Shown here piece after piece: positions 1 to 15,000 of a stretch of DNA of 64,000 nucleotides (the stretch's first letter is position 1; every line of letters begins with the position of its first letter). The stretch comes from Argopecten irradians (Eukaryota; Mollusca; Bivalvia; Pectinida; Pectinidae): the NCBI RefSeq assembly GCF_041381155.1, contig NC_091142.1:31237528-31301527 (forward strand). Direction: 5' to 3'. The notes under the pieces are model-generated. The model did no database searches, was not told the origin of the DNA, and saw only the letters and a program-made list of their open reading frames with translations. A program made the position numbers and the translations under genes.

Positions 1-1
1 A

Positions 2-7
2 TTTATT
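2..7 (-). terminator. Putative SLX1 polyadenylation signal
   Basis: On the minus strand this reads AATAAA, 83 nt after the SLX1 stop. It supports the exon at 374-90 being terminal. Confidence 0.45.
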
Positions 8-89
8 TTACTCATATACTCATGAGAACAAAGATCATTAAACCAGGAGCATTGGTGTACACTGCTTCATCGAAGGTGTTAATATATGT

Positions 90-3000
90 TTAACCTGGGT
101 TTAAATCACCACAAGGGAGGGCAATGGAAACACCAAGAACGTTAAGTAAGTACTGAATAAACCTGACCTCTTCCAGATTTTGATAGCAGCCCATCTTGAA
201 TCTGATAACATCTCCCCACAACACCAACTGTTTACAGCCCGGACATGTTCCTTCAATGGGCAGGATTTCCTTGGTCTGTTGTTTGGACTGAGACAGAAAC
301 TTCCGAGACAGACACTCGATGTGAGAGGTCATAGAACACTTCGGGTGTACACAGTTCACTGTGGTGTCGTCAACCTGCAATATACAGTTTAATTACATTT
401 ATGTCGTATGGGCATATCCATTGAGCAATTCTACAAGAGAAAGTTTCAGAACTCACTGGTAAAACTTAACTATACAAACAAACGTCGATTCCATGAGCAT
501 ATTTATGCGCTTTCAGCTTCGTAGCACACATTTGCAAAATCATAAATTTTCTATATTTGTCCAAAAAAATGTTTGGGAAAAGATAATGCATGTGTTCGGG
601 GTTAGGTTTAGATACATTTTAGCGTCACCAAAATCCATGAAAGGTATCTGCCATCAGTCTTGTAACCTAACAAAACAGACGTATGAAAAACAGAACGTTC
701 TGAAAATACGCTCTTGGTATCGCACATCTACGTATTACCCTATCCGCGATGGTTCAGGGGCTATAATCTATCCTCAATATGGGCCTACGCGTTGTGATGT
801 CTAATATGTTTGGCTTTCTAATAATACAATATATAGTATTAAATTGTCCATGTTCAAGGGCTGTAATGCGGTAAACAGCTTATGTGCAATAGACACCAAA
901 TGTAAGTCGATCTAATGTGACATGCAACGTTTAATGCAGGATTCGTAGGAAACCTGGCTTATTTGGACTTCAAACACTCGATATTATGTCAACGTTTCCA
1001 CGTTATAATCTATACTTTTAAAGAATATGATACAGAAATATCACAACATCCAGATGGGGAATGCATGTTTTTCTTTAGTCCCATTCCAAACGATACAGCG
1101 TAACAGCCGACAATAATGATTACATGTAACTTGGATACTTTAAACACATAAATATTCAATTCCCTTTGTTTAATACGTTGATATTTTCAGTAATTTGAGA
1201 ACAAGAGTGTTAAATCAGTGGCTACCATGGTAACTATAACTAAAACGTATAATTATTTATGTGTCATATATATGTCCTCAAACTGCAATGCTCCCCCGAG
1301 TCTGCGCACACACAAAGCAGCAGCTAGATATAGAAACGTTACAGTTACAGAACACAGTCACGATTTATGTTGGAGATAACCATGGGTACCGTATTCAGAT
1401 TAGGTAAGTAGAACATTTGGTATGGGTAACATGGTTAGTACCTTATAATATAAATCACTTTCACAAGAAATACTCTATGGCTTATAATTAACTTTCTTTG
1501 TTCTCATACTAAATCTGGCTTTCTGATTGGCCAATTCTTTTTGTATATAAAGAAAAAAAAAATTGTTATGCAGATTCACAGTAGCAGTTTGCAAACACTC
1601 TTTCCATACCTTGAAGAAATTTTAAAAAGTGACATCAATGCTCAAATAAATTGAAGATAAATGGTTTCTTTCTGTATATGAAATATTACAGTAACATTCA
1701 AAATATTACTTTGTGTTATCTGTTTATAAGTCATTTTTAAAACGCGTGTCATATACTTTTCATTAACCTAAACGTCAATTTGCAAAGACGTAAGTCCGTG
1801 CAGAGTATCCCATTATAAGATGTACATTGATGCTGTTGTGAATTAGGTTATGTACAAAAACATCCCATTTGGTACCAAAATGATGACAAAACAAATGTAT
1901 TTCGTACTACGATACACAGCTGGCCTTGTCATAGTCTAACTACCAGCTATGTACTCACTCTCTAAATGCCTATTTAATATGCTGACATTTACAGCCATCA
2001 CACAATTACAGCAATTACAATTGTAAAATTAAAAACAAGAGAGGAAATATATACAATGATATAAAGACTCGTGAACAAATGCACTGACATAATGGCATAC
2101 GGTACACAAAGATAGTGGTAACGACCAATTATACGCATTACACGCTGTTAAACGTGTATTCAGAAGAATTACACATTGTTTCATGCATTTACAGTATTGT
2201 CAATGAAACTATATCTGATAGAGCACGTAGATAAATTGTTTCCACTGAATGATTTGGTACTTTTACCATACAACATGAATAATCAAGTGAAACATGAAGA
2301 TGTAAATAGCAAAATATCAACATATATTCAATTTTAAAATAATATGATACGCATAATCTGATTACTAGTTGTTTCACAAACATTATGCCTATATCACATT
2401 TTTATTGCTTGTACAAAGCGTTCATTTACGTTTCTTGTTTTAAGGGTTTTGTTTTAAAATCCAAGTAACGTATGAACTTGTTTTATATTTATTATATATG
2501 TATATTGCAGTACTGTTAGCTGTGATCTACCTGGTCAACGTGACCTCCGGGTACCCTTATCAGTCCCTTTCAGGATTCAGCTCACGGAGCCAAGCCGACA
2601 GTACAGCATGCAACACCTACAGATTATATCAACGAATTCTTCAGAGGCAAACCACGCCACTGGTTGACGATTTCATAATTACCCTGTTCCGTCAAAGTCC
2701 GATAACTAGGGATATTCTTCGTACAGAAACGACCGCAGTATGCAGGTATGGCTGATTAAAACCTGTCAGAGGTAAATTAAAACCCAACAGCTCACGACCG
2801 CAGTATGCAGGTGACTGATGAGCGGTGATTTAAAACGTCAATTTTACATCATCAAGATGTTGATTGGGTGATGTAATGATTAAGCCATTCTCCTTTCATA
2901 TGACCGTCCAAGAATAAATCCCGTCACGAACGTGAAAAGATCAGGGGTCAACCTTATCAGGAGTGTTTTCTCTGGATACTCCGGTTTCCTCCCACTGTAT

Positions 3001-6000
3001 GCCCCATCGCAGGCATGTGGGTATTATACGTTTTATACTTAATTTTGGTTGTAAAGAATATTTTTATTGGTTAAGTCATTTTCTTTATTACATGGCGTAA
3101 AGTTGAAACGCTGAGTAGCTAGTTTACTTCGGTTTTCTGTCTATACATTAACAGACTAAGGTATTAAAGAGTGTTAATCCAAAATAACTTCTCAATCGAT
3201 GTAAAAAAAATGAAACTACGCGTAATACGGAGTACAAGGAATACAATTTGTCAAACAACAATAACACTATGGTCAATTTAATTATAGTGATAATTTGGAA
3301 TGCCGTTTAACAATACTTGCAGTTTTCTAGTTTAAGTTAATAAAAAATCCTCTTGTTTACCTTTGACAGCTCAATAGCAGAATTAGCCAGCGATCTGTCA
3401 CAAAGTGATCCTGCCATTGTGTCATGTTTCAATGCTGACGAAGTGACGGCTGTCACCTCTGTGTACGGAGGGATTTGTACCAGGGACGGAGGGGTAACAG
3501 ACTTCTTCACGAGCAGTAAGTGTTTCAAATCATCATCTTAATAAAGCAAAGTCAATTACGGTAGTATCAGGGATGGATTTTGGCATCCCGAAAATAACTT
3601 TAAAACCGTAATCTTACATGATCTTTCTATAATTATGAATTCAAAGGTGCAGATATATCACTGATTTTATGGTGACTTTTACATCACGAATATACTGGAA
3701 TGTTTTTTATGATGTTGTTAAATGATGTTCTGACCAAAGATGGTCTAGATGCGATTTGCTCAAATCTTTGCAAAAGGGTTTGGTAACTCAATGGCTGTTA
3801 GCTTGAGCATACCTAAACGATAAGGGGTCGCGGTGGCGAGTAGTTAAAATGTTCCGACATATTACCACAAGCCCTCCACCTATGGGTCGCGAGTTCGAAT
3901 CCCATGTGTGGAAGTTGCCAGATACTGATGGCCGCTGGTTAAACTAATAAAAAACTAAGCGATCATGTGATATTGTACAATCGGTAACATGTGGAATGCC
4001 TAGTGCACGTGCTATTTCTTCCACCTGAATTTGCATTTCGGAGTATACCTGGGCCCGATTTCTCGAAACAAAAGGGCACACTTAAGTCAAAACTTAAGTG
4101 TTTCTCCTTATGTAACTTATATGAAAACTTCAGACTTAAGTCAGTTTTGAACTTATGTTTGTTTCGAGAAATCGGGGCCAGACCGCGAACTTTGTCACAC
4201 ACTGGCATCCTGTGATCGTCAAGAGATTGGTTCTTGTATAGACGATCTATATAGATCTACCATGATTGAATTACTCTACCCTAGTTCACGGTGTATTTCC
4301 TTGCCTGTTTTATCCTTTAAATACCCAATTATAGCATGGTACACTCAAATTTAGTTCAACAAGAAATCCCAGAGGGATCCACCAAAGAATTATCTTTGTC
4401 TGACAATGAAAAGAGTGGTCTTTTCTCTGCTACTACATTCTAATATTCAATTTGAGAACGATCTTTTCAGTTCTTTATGAGAAATTACACTAACAAAATC
4501 AATTATCAAAATCAGAGATGGTGACCTGTCCGCCATCTTGTTGCCTGAACCGTCTCAAAATGCAAATTGCACAACTATGGTACATGTGCAAAAACATGCC
4601 TTTGTATCACTATCCATATTTGACATTCAATATGACTCGATACGCGTGCAATTTTATACCCAAGTATAAAACATTTATAGAAATCAGTCGTGAATATCGT
4701 CTCGGTCAATCGGAAATCACGTTACTTTTTGCCTCGTCTTCATATAACAATTACATAAAACACAAGAAAATGTAACAAGACACTTTTTATCCTGCAGTGA
4801 CCACTGGCTTCGTGCAGGTAACAGCATCGTCTTGGACAAGTCCGTGTATGAATATGCTGATCGATCTTATCTTAACATGTCGTTTCCCGCCAGTAGACAG
4901 CACGAGCGGGTTAGGGAATGGACCAGCCATCTATCAAAGGTAAGTATCAAACAAGAATTCTCCTCACTATATATCTCAAATTAATTATAATATTACTCCT
5001 GGCATTATCTTATTATGGTTTCAATTTAGTTGGTTGCCAGAATGTGTGACAATGCCGTAATCCTGCCATTGATTACAGTATGAAAAATTCAAATCATCAC
5101 ATCTCCGATACAGGGAAAGATTGAAAACACAGTAAAAAGGTTAAATCACTGGTTGTGATTAATTAGCCATGTCTATGACCAGGTACATGTATATAGACTT
5201 AGACATGATGCATTAATTGAATACCTTAGGTAATTGTTGATTTTATACTTTTATGTCAATGTGATAGTCTCCAGATAAGGTAAACAAATAAAAATTTACA
5301 AAATGACCTAACTTACTTTGGTCCATACGTAATCAGTACTTCATTCCATATACATAATGTAGGACATAGTGCCACGGATTTTTTTCGGGACGCAATTACT
5401 TATTTTTAATACTTTTATCTTAAAGTAAAATTAGAAGCTCAAACTTTTCAAATGTGGTAAAAGATAACTTTCGTGTCTGAAGAAAAATACTAATTCTCTG
5501 CTCGTGTGTTTGATAGAGAGGCCAGAGGGCCTGTATCGCTAACCTGGCTTGTAATGCCAAGTAATGTTCTGAATACAGGATCATTGTTTCTTTTCTGAAG
5601 GAATTTTTACCTCTAATTCCCCTATTAGGCCCCGCCCCTCCTGCCCCCGGGGGGTCAGAGACAAAATTTAAACAAGTTCTGTTCCCCTTCCCCCCAGGAT
5701 GTTTTTGGCTAAAATTGGTTACAATTCATGCAGTACTCTAGGACTAGTAGCGATTTATAGGATTTACCTCTATTTCCCCTACTTGGCCACGCACCTCCTG
5801 CCCTCCCTGTGGTCAGAGCCAAAATTTATACGAGTTCTGCTCCCCTTCCCCCAAGGATGTTTGTGGCCAAATTTGGTTACAATCCATGCAGTAGGCAAGT
5901 AGCGATTTACAGGATTTATTTCTATTTCCCCTATTGGGCCCCGCCCCTCCTGCCCCTGGGGGTCAGAGCCAAAATTATACAAGTTCTGTTCCTTTTCCCC

Positions 6001-9000
6001 TAAGGATGTTTGTGGCCAAATTTGCTTACAATCCATGCAGAACTCTATGACTAGTAGCGATTTAAAGGAAATGTTGACACACGGACGGAAGGATGACGGA
6101 CGCCATGCCATGACATAAGCTCACTGGCCCTTCGGACCAGTTGAGCTAATAAATGCTAAAATACAGGTTATTTTCAATGGGGTAAGGTATGTGTAATCTG
6201 AGTCTAAAATTAAAATCAACATGGAAAAGCATGCCAGTTTGCAATATTAGACAGGTATAGACAGAGATGACAGCTGTTAGGCACATCCTTAAAATATTTC
6301 TAGAATAGGTTTTATATCATCATTTACCATCAACATATGTGGCTCCAATTCCACGAACATTAGTTAAATTAAGGATTAAATTTTAAACTAAAATTCTCCA
6401 TAGGACAGCATTACAGGAGTTGAGACAAATTGCTCTAAACTTTCCTTATTAACTTTTTAATGCTTTACTTTTCCTTAAGTTAACAAATGTTCTTGAAACT
6501 GGGGCCGATTTGCCACATTCCTTTCATGCTTTCACATGTATGAACAATAATGTAACATTAATTCAATTGAACTTTTTTTTACAGAAAGATACGTGAAGGT
6601 GTTGGATGCGCTAACAGCCGTATAGATACTGCTGATGTGTCTATGTGTGGGGACAAGTCGAGTCTGAAGAGATTTTTTCTTGTTTTCGAACTCCTCTTGG
6701 ACTTATCTCCCGGTGTTCACTTCACCATGACTGACTTTGAGTTATAGATCTTGGTGGACCTTAGTACCCTGAGCTGTGTTATAGACATGTACAATCTCAG
6801 TAAAGCACAGACCACAGCTCTACATGAACACAGCTGTTGATATTATATTCTACAGTAACTTTGTCAAATGAAGGTGGAATCTGAAGAATATTTCCAGTGT
6901 ATTAATAAAAGAATGTTATATATGGTCACATTTTAAAAATCTATGAAGGAATGATATGTTGATGTGGAGTAATATCTCTTTGTTAGTATTGTGTTATATT
7001 AACTGGAGGTTTTATAGGAGTATTCACAGAGATATATTGATGGTCAGTCCATATTCAAACAAAGGTAGGACATTTAAAATAGTCATAAGGATCTTTAATG
7101 AATCATGGGAGCATTTCAGAAACAATTCAACAACTGAAAGAAATAAAGGTCTTTAAGGAAAATATTAGACAATGTCTTTCTCTAAGACTTCATACTTTTA
7201 CTGGGGTAAACTCTAATACTTCATACTTTTACTGGGGTAAACTCTAATACTTCATACTTTTACTGGGGTAAACTCTAAGACTTCATACTTTTACTGGGGA
7301 AAACTCTAAGACTTCATACTTAACTGAGTGATTCAGCTGAACTTAAAATAATGCTTTAATTTGTACAGGGAGAAACTAAAAATGCCACAACATTCCAATA
7401 ACAAGAGGCCCAGAGGGCATGTATTGCTTTTTAGTAATTATCTCAAAGACTCTTACAATTAGAAAAATTAGCAAAATTTACTCCAAAATTTGTTTAATTT
7501 TGAATCACAACCATATAATGATGTTATTGATACCATACAAATATGCTATCCTAAGTAATTCATATGAAAATAGTAGCCTAATTGACCTTTTTGGCCCCGC
7601 GTCTAAGCACTATCATTTACACAATTTTGAATCCCCACCTATAAGGCTGTTACCATTGCATTATGAGAGTAATCCCATGCTAAGTTGCAGAGAAGAAGTC
7701 ATTTATATGGAAATTGCCAAATTGACTCCTTTTGACCCTGCCCCTCAAGCCCCCAGGGGGTAGCCCTATCAATGCACAATTTTGAATCCTCACCCTATAA
7801 GGATGCTGCCATTGCATTATGGGTGCTATCCCGTGTAGTTTCATAGAAGAAGTAATTTATATAGAAATAGCCAAATTGAGCCCTTTTGACCTTGCCCCTC
7901 AGGCCCCAGGGGGTCAGCCCCATCATTTGTACAATTTTGAATCCCCATGCTATGACAATGCTACCATTGCATTATGAGTGCTATCCCATGCATGAGGATG
8001 CTACCATTCAAATAGAGATTGAACAGTGTTTTGATTGCGTTAAAGGTGGTATGAACGCAATGGGATACAGACATATTCAATGTAGCGCGTTAGCGCTACA
8101 TGTAGAATATGTCTGTATCCCATTGTGTTCATACCACCTTTAACGCAATCAAAACACTGTTCAATATTTATATGTACATAAATAAGTCTACTTTTACGTC
8201 AAATTTAAAACGGTGATGGTTGCTAAGTTGGGTAACTACGGTAGTCAGGATGACCGAAGATATAGTTCCGATTGTTGAATGTTATAGCTGCAGTTTGATT
8301 TGAAATATAACAATGACACCTTTAATTATTTTTAAATTATATTTTTTTTTCCAATTTGATAATGTATCAATAATGTCCATTTCGAATAAAAATTGAGATA
8401 ACCGAGGCGGAGCGACTACCATTATCGTTGTCAGGGTAGTGATGCGATCCGAAGTGGAGCAAACCGCCATATTTGATTTTCAACCGAGAAAAGTAACTGT
8501 GAAATAGTCTGTTGATCAAATGGTATGACTGTTGAGCTGCTGAATGTCTCTAATGTATGTATCAGTCTACGTACGCGATATAGACTAAATTCTTCATAGT
8601 CACGACTTTTATTTTATTGTACGGATGATAGACAAGTGTTTACATGGTGTGTGACTGACTTAACTATGGAATTCCTCGAACATTCCTGAGGAAAGCCCCC
8701 GGTTGTAGACCCGACCAGCGATTCTTTTTGTTGTTTATTACCGTTACAATGCTTGAACACATATTCTGTTTTGATGTCAAATACATTTTAATTGGATCTA
8801 ATAACAACTCTTTATTATTATTTTGAATCCGATAACGATGAAACTTTGTTTACATTTCATACAGTAGGCCAACCGAGTAGGCTAATGACGAGCATGTTAT
8901 TGTCTGTGCCGCCTAAGGATCAGTCTTGAGACAAATAGAAGACCGAAATCGTTTTTTAGTTTATTATTAATTCAAAGCAAATCTGTCATCTGTGAAAAGG

Positions 9001-12000
9001 TAAAATGTAAATTAAGTAATTATAGTTTATTTAGATTATCATATGACGCAAAATCTTACCGAAGCGTGAACTAGAAATAGTCCGATCCTACTTTGGGTTT
9101 GTATTCATACGTCGTTGCGTTTACGCTAATTTGAACGCAACTCCCCTCCCGTTGACTATATAGAGGCATATGTAAATATATTTTGTTGAAATCCGACCAG
9201 CGGTTATGGAGAAGAATTAAGTCGATTGTTCATGGACGGACGGACGACGGATACCACTGCCACGGTATGGCATAAGCTCACCTTGGTCCTTCGAACAAGG
9301 TGAGCTAAAAATGTGTAATAAACCATAGCCTTAATATAAAATGTGGAAATATAGAAATGGTTATGAGACTTTCTGTAGTTAATTAACGAGACTTTTTGTA
9401 GACAAGAGGCCCAAAGGGCCTTAACGGTCATCTGACTACCTTGGCAATAGTAAATTTAATTTCATATGGTGTCACTTTGTCAGGACCGTGTCAGGATCAT
9501 TTTCAATTTCTTTCAACAAATTTTCTTTCAAACAAGAGGCCAAAGGGCCTTAACATGTAGGAAGTTAAATTAGATATAGTGTCATGGTAGCCATCTTCGA
9601 TTTGGGATCAACCAGAGATGTAACAACACTTTGTCGGGACCATGTCAGGATCATTTCATGCAAGTTTCAGCCAAATCGCACAACTTGAGAAGAAGTTCAA
9701 AATGTGTTTTAAAGATGGCGGCTGTGGCGGCCATCTTGGTTTTCCGATTGACCCGAAAAATAACAACACTTTGTCAGGACCATGTCAGGATCATTTCATG
9801 CAAGTTTCAGCCAAATCGCACTGGTAGAACTTGAGAAGTTCAAAATGTATTTTCAAGATGACGGCTTTGGCGGCTATCTTGGATTACGGATCGACCCGAA
9901 AAATAACAACACTTTGTCGGGCCATACCAGGATCATTTCATGCCAGTTTCAGCCAAATCGCACCGGTAGAACTTGAGAAGAAGTTCAAAATGTGTTTTCA
10001 AGATGGCGGCTGTGGCGGCCATCTTGAATTTCGGATCGACCCGAAAAATAACAACACTTTGTCGGGACCATGTCAGGATCATTTCATGCAAGTTTCAGCC
10101 TAATCGCACCGGTAGAACTTGAGAAGAAGTTCAAAATGTATTTTCAAGATTGCGGCTTTGGCGGCCATTTTGAATTTCGGATCGACCCGAAAAATAACAA
10201 CACTTAGTCGGGACCATGTCAGGATCATTTCATGCAAGTTTCAGCCAAAACGCACTGGTAGAACTTGAGAAGAAGTTCAAAATGTATTTTCAAGATGGCG
10301 GCTTTGGCGGCCATCTTGGATTTCGGATCGACCCGAAAAATAACAACACTTTGTCGGGACCATGTCAGGATCATTTCATGCAAGTTTCAGCCTAATTGCA
10401 CCGGTAGAACTTTTTTTTTTTGTAATTTTTTTATTTTTCAAGTTTTCATTAGACATATATCATGACAAAACATATATAACACCGCACACATATACCCTCA
10501 CTAAAGAGACTCACTCTCAAATCCACACACACATAGCATAGTCATTATATTTATATTTGTATACACATCCAACAGCCATTTACACTCACACATTCTTACT
10601 CACACGCATGTACACAGAATAGAAAATATATATCAAAAATGTATATATCTACATTACACATCAGCAGATGACCACATCTACACACAATTACATGCACAAA
10701 AACGTACACTCACACACATACATGTATTTCATACATAGGATTTCACATTGAAATATACATTCACATTGTTCTATTTTTATACACCAATATGTAACTATCT
10801 CACATACACACACACACTCACATTCACACACAGACATATACAATTAGAAACATGATTACAATAAAACATACTATGTCCAATAAATGCTACAAAGTTTAAA
10901 CTTCACACACAAATAGTTATAGACCACTTAGAATATCTAATATACAAAGCATAATTATTTTAATATATTGAAAATAAGTGATGTAGATTTATGATTTTTT
11001 TTGTACTTTTTGGGATATATAAATCATTTGCATTATTGGACATAGTATGCGTATACCATTGATGAAAGAGAAAAAAAAAAAAAAAAAAACCAAAATACAA
11101 AAAAAAAAAAAAATAAAACAAAAATCAGGACATGAATAAAGTCATTGTGTAGGAGAAAGAAATAGAAAGAAAAGAGAAGATTGGAATAAAAGAAAAATGA
11201 AGGGGAGGGGGGGTTAAAAGAAGTAGAGGGAGGGGGGGGGTGTTGGATGCACTGTGTATTATAATTTGGTTTAATGAAGGAACAGCATATTATTATAGAT
11301 TATTGCAAAAAAATCAGGGTTGACATTGTAACATAATATAAAGACATGGTATGCATTTGACACACCGTAGGGCGGCCAGTATACATATCGCTAGACAAAC
11401 AAACTGTTTACTATATACATAATATGTAATCTTTATGAGGGGCACCAATCAATCAAAAAATTTATTAAAGATCCAGTAAAGGTTTCCATTTTCTCCATTC
11501 CATCTCAAACATTTTTATCTTATTTTCACTCTGATAAGATATATTATACTTTTGAACATTATAATTATCCTTAATATTATTAATTAAGGCATTTATACTC
11601 AATGATTTATAAAGACATCTTGTTTTGTACATATATTGTTTAATAATTATCAATATTTCATTATCAACCTTACTACATTTTTGTTCAACAATTCCAAAGA
11701 GGAAAGTTTCTTTATTATAAGCAAATGGAATAAAAAGTACATCCAGCAAAGATTCAAATTGTTGTAATAATGTTTGAATCTCATTACACTCCCATAAACT
11801 GTGTATCATTGATTCATTCTCCAAATTACAAAAGGTACACAATGAACTAGGTATCAAATTGATCTTAAATAGAAATGTGTTTGTCACCAAAATATGGTGA
11901 TTAATTCTTGCCTGAAACCATATAAGCTTTGAGTTATTAGTAACTGAAAAGGGCAATTTATGAATTTTTTTCCATTTATCATCGTCAAAGTCAAACTCTC

Positions 12001-15000
12001 TATTCCATTTTGTAGTGCCAGTAGGCCTCGGTGGTGTTACTAACATACAATTATAAAAGTCTTTACACCCTCTTTTACTTTTAATGACCAACTCTAAATT
12101 TAATGGTATATTAGGAAGCGGTAATTTTTCTGTATCTTTAACAATATTTCTTAGATATTGTTTAATTGCCATTATCATTCCATGATATTGTAAGAAATTA
12201 CAATTAAGGATGTACACCTCTGAGAAGTCAAAATTTTCTTGTATTAAACTTTTTTTCTCATATAGATTTTTGGAAAAAGGAGTTCATACCATAAAAGAAA
12301 ATGAAAGAAAAAAACATATGTCCGTGTGCTCGTTTTTGAGCTTTTGTCACTCAAAGACACCTAGTTGACAAAATATTGGATTTTATGGAAATTTTGCCGT
12401 TTTGACCATATAAGACAGAGATTAAAGCCATAATTTCCTAATGAGGTGTTTGACATGTATGAATGTTTGTAGAATTCATTTTCTAGTAGTCTTCTTTAAA
12501 AATATACCAGTTTTGATCAATTAAACTAATATATTTTCTCAGAAAAACAACTTATGCTACCCCTACCCCTTAATTTTGTGCTACCAAATGCACCATTTTC
12601 AGCCATTTTTGCCAAATTTAACCCTTTATAAAAAAAGTTCTGGTATTAAACTTTTGTTATTATTTTGCATATCAATAGGGAAACGGTTGTTCTTTCTAAA
12701 TCAGGAAGAAAAATTGGGGGTCCGTGTGCTTACTTTTTTGCCCCATTTGAATTTTTGTTATTTTTCATTATTTTGGAGTAAAAAATAAAAGTGCCCAAAT
12801 TACCATTAAATGTAAAAATAAAGTCACAAAAGTGTATTGTTTCACATATTAATGCTAAATATTTTAATTACTACGAACCTAGTAACGATTTGCAACAAAA
12901 ATTAGCTAAATACAGCTAAAAATGCCGGCGCAGTAATGATTTAAGTAAAAACAATTTCAGTAAAAAATGGTAAAACTGTGGCTCTACTTGAAGCAAAAAA
13001 AGACACAATTTCAAAATGGCCGCCAAATGGGCCATTTCTTAAAATCCCCGTATAAAAAAATCTACTAAAAATAGAAATGTAATTTTTTGACAAAATTTGC
13101 ATCTGGCAACTTGCTACAGATACTGATAAATTATATTTGAAAATCTCATAACTTCTTTGGTCTATGTTGAAACGAGACTTCAACGGGACCAAAACCTCAG
13201 AAGAATACATCCTTAACATTAAACTTTTGTGAAAAATCCTCAAATGATAGGAAATTTAAGTTGTTAAAATCAGTATCCTTTATAAGATCATTTATCATAT
13301 AAATGCCTTTTAGGTACCAGCTCTGGAAGAAGACAAATTTCCTATTTATTTGAATTTCATTGTTGTACCAAAGTGGAGATTTAAGAAAATTTTCCTTTTT
13401 GTGCTGTTTCATATTTTCAGAATTATTTAGCAATTTCCAGGCTTTGAAAACATCTGTCCAAAATTTATTTTTACAGTTTAAAATACATGAATTCACATAT
13501 TCTTCTCCACATTGATAAAATTTATTGAAATCAATATCTAGCTTCAATATGGATGTCCATTTACCAGATGCACTAGTTAATCTCCTTATCCACCCTAGCT
13601 TAAGGGAGTTGATAAAACATAACAAATCAATCATTTTAAAACCCCCATTTTATATATTTCTGTACAACAACATCCTTCTTAATTTGATGTCTATTACCAT
13701 TCCATAAAAAGTTATATATGATAGAATTTAACTGGGAAATGTATTTTTCCGAAGGATTCGGAAGGGTAATAAATAAATAGTTTTAGTTGCGAAATCAAGA
13801 GTGATTTTATAATATGAATTTTTCCTATTGGAGTCAGATTTCTTCTTTTCCATGAGGTTATTATTGCCTTAAGCTTCACAATTTTCTTGTCAAAGTTCAT
13901 TTTTGGTATCATATCTAAATCAACAGAGAAATCTATACCCAAGAAAGTGAAATTGTTCTTCCCCCATTGTAAATTTAGGTCCGGACGATATTCTATGTTG
14001 CTATATATTTGTAACTCCCTAACCAGATCACTTGTGTTTTATTAGTATTGATATTAAGACCAGAAATTTTGGCATAGTAACTTAATTCAGAGACTGACTC
14101 GCTTAGTGATGTCTCTGAACCATCTAATATAAGGCCAGTGTCATCTGCATATTGAACATTCAAAATAGGTATGTTATCAACTGGTAAATTTATGCCTGTA
14201 ATTTTATCATTTGTTCTTATTCTTGCAGCGAGGACTTCGGCACAAAGTATAAAGATATATGGCGAGATTGGATCACCCTGACGGCATCCTCTTTTGATGT
14301 CAATTTTCTTAGAGATATTGCCGCCTTGATTAATTGAAGCATATGTATTACAAAGAAAAACTTTTATCCAATTTTGAATATCCTTTCCAAAATTAAAATA
14401 TTTTAAAACTTTATCAATAAAATCCCAAGAAACTGAATCGAAAGCTTTTTCAAAATCAATTAACATTAGCATGCCAGGGATATCAGCATCATCTAAATAT
14501 TTCATTATGTCATAAACTGTTCTAATATTTTCTCCTATATACCTTCCTGACAAAAAACCAGTCTGGTCTTCGCTTATTAACCTATCCAAAACTCTTTTTA
14601 TTCTATTGGCTATAACACCAGATGCAATTTTATATATAATATTCAATAAAGTAATTGGTCTCCAATTTTTTAAAAACTGGCGCGGCTTATCTCCCTTTGG
14701 TATACATACAATAACACCATGTCTTTGTGTAACAGATAACTGACCAGAAGAAAATCCATAGTTTAAAGAGCGAACAATAAAGTTTCCAAGATTTTTCCAA
14801 AAAAATTTAAAAAATTCTGTAGTAAAACCATCCGACCCCGGACTCTTATTATTTTTCATACTATAGAGTGTTTTTCCTGCTTCTGTGTTATTAATATTTC
14901 CCTCTAACTTATGAGCCTCGGAGTTAGTTAGTTTTGGTACATTACAGTTATGTAGGTGTATTTCTAAATCAACATTATCTACAACCCTATCTCTATACAA

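Noticed and set aside
9631-10465. Overlapping plus-strand frames rich in [19 protein letters not shown]
   Set aside because: They are translations of the ~147-bp core repeat of a pearl-like element.
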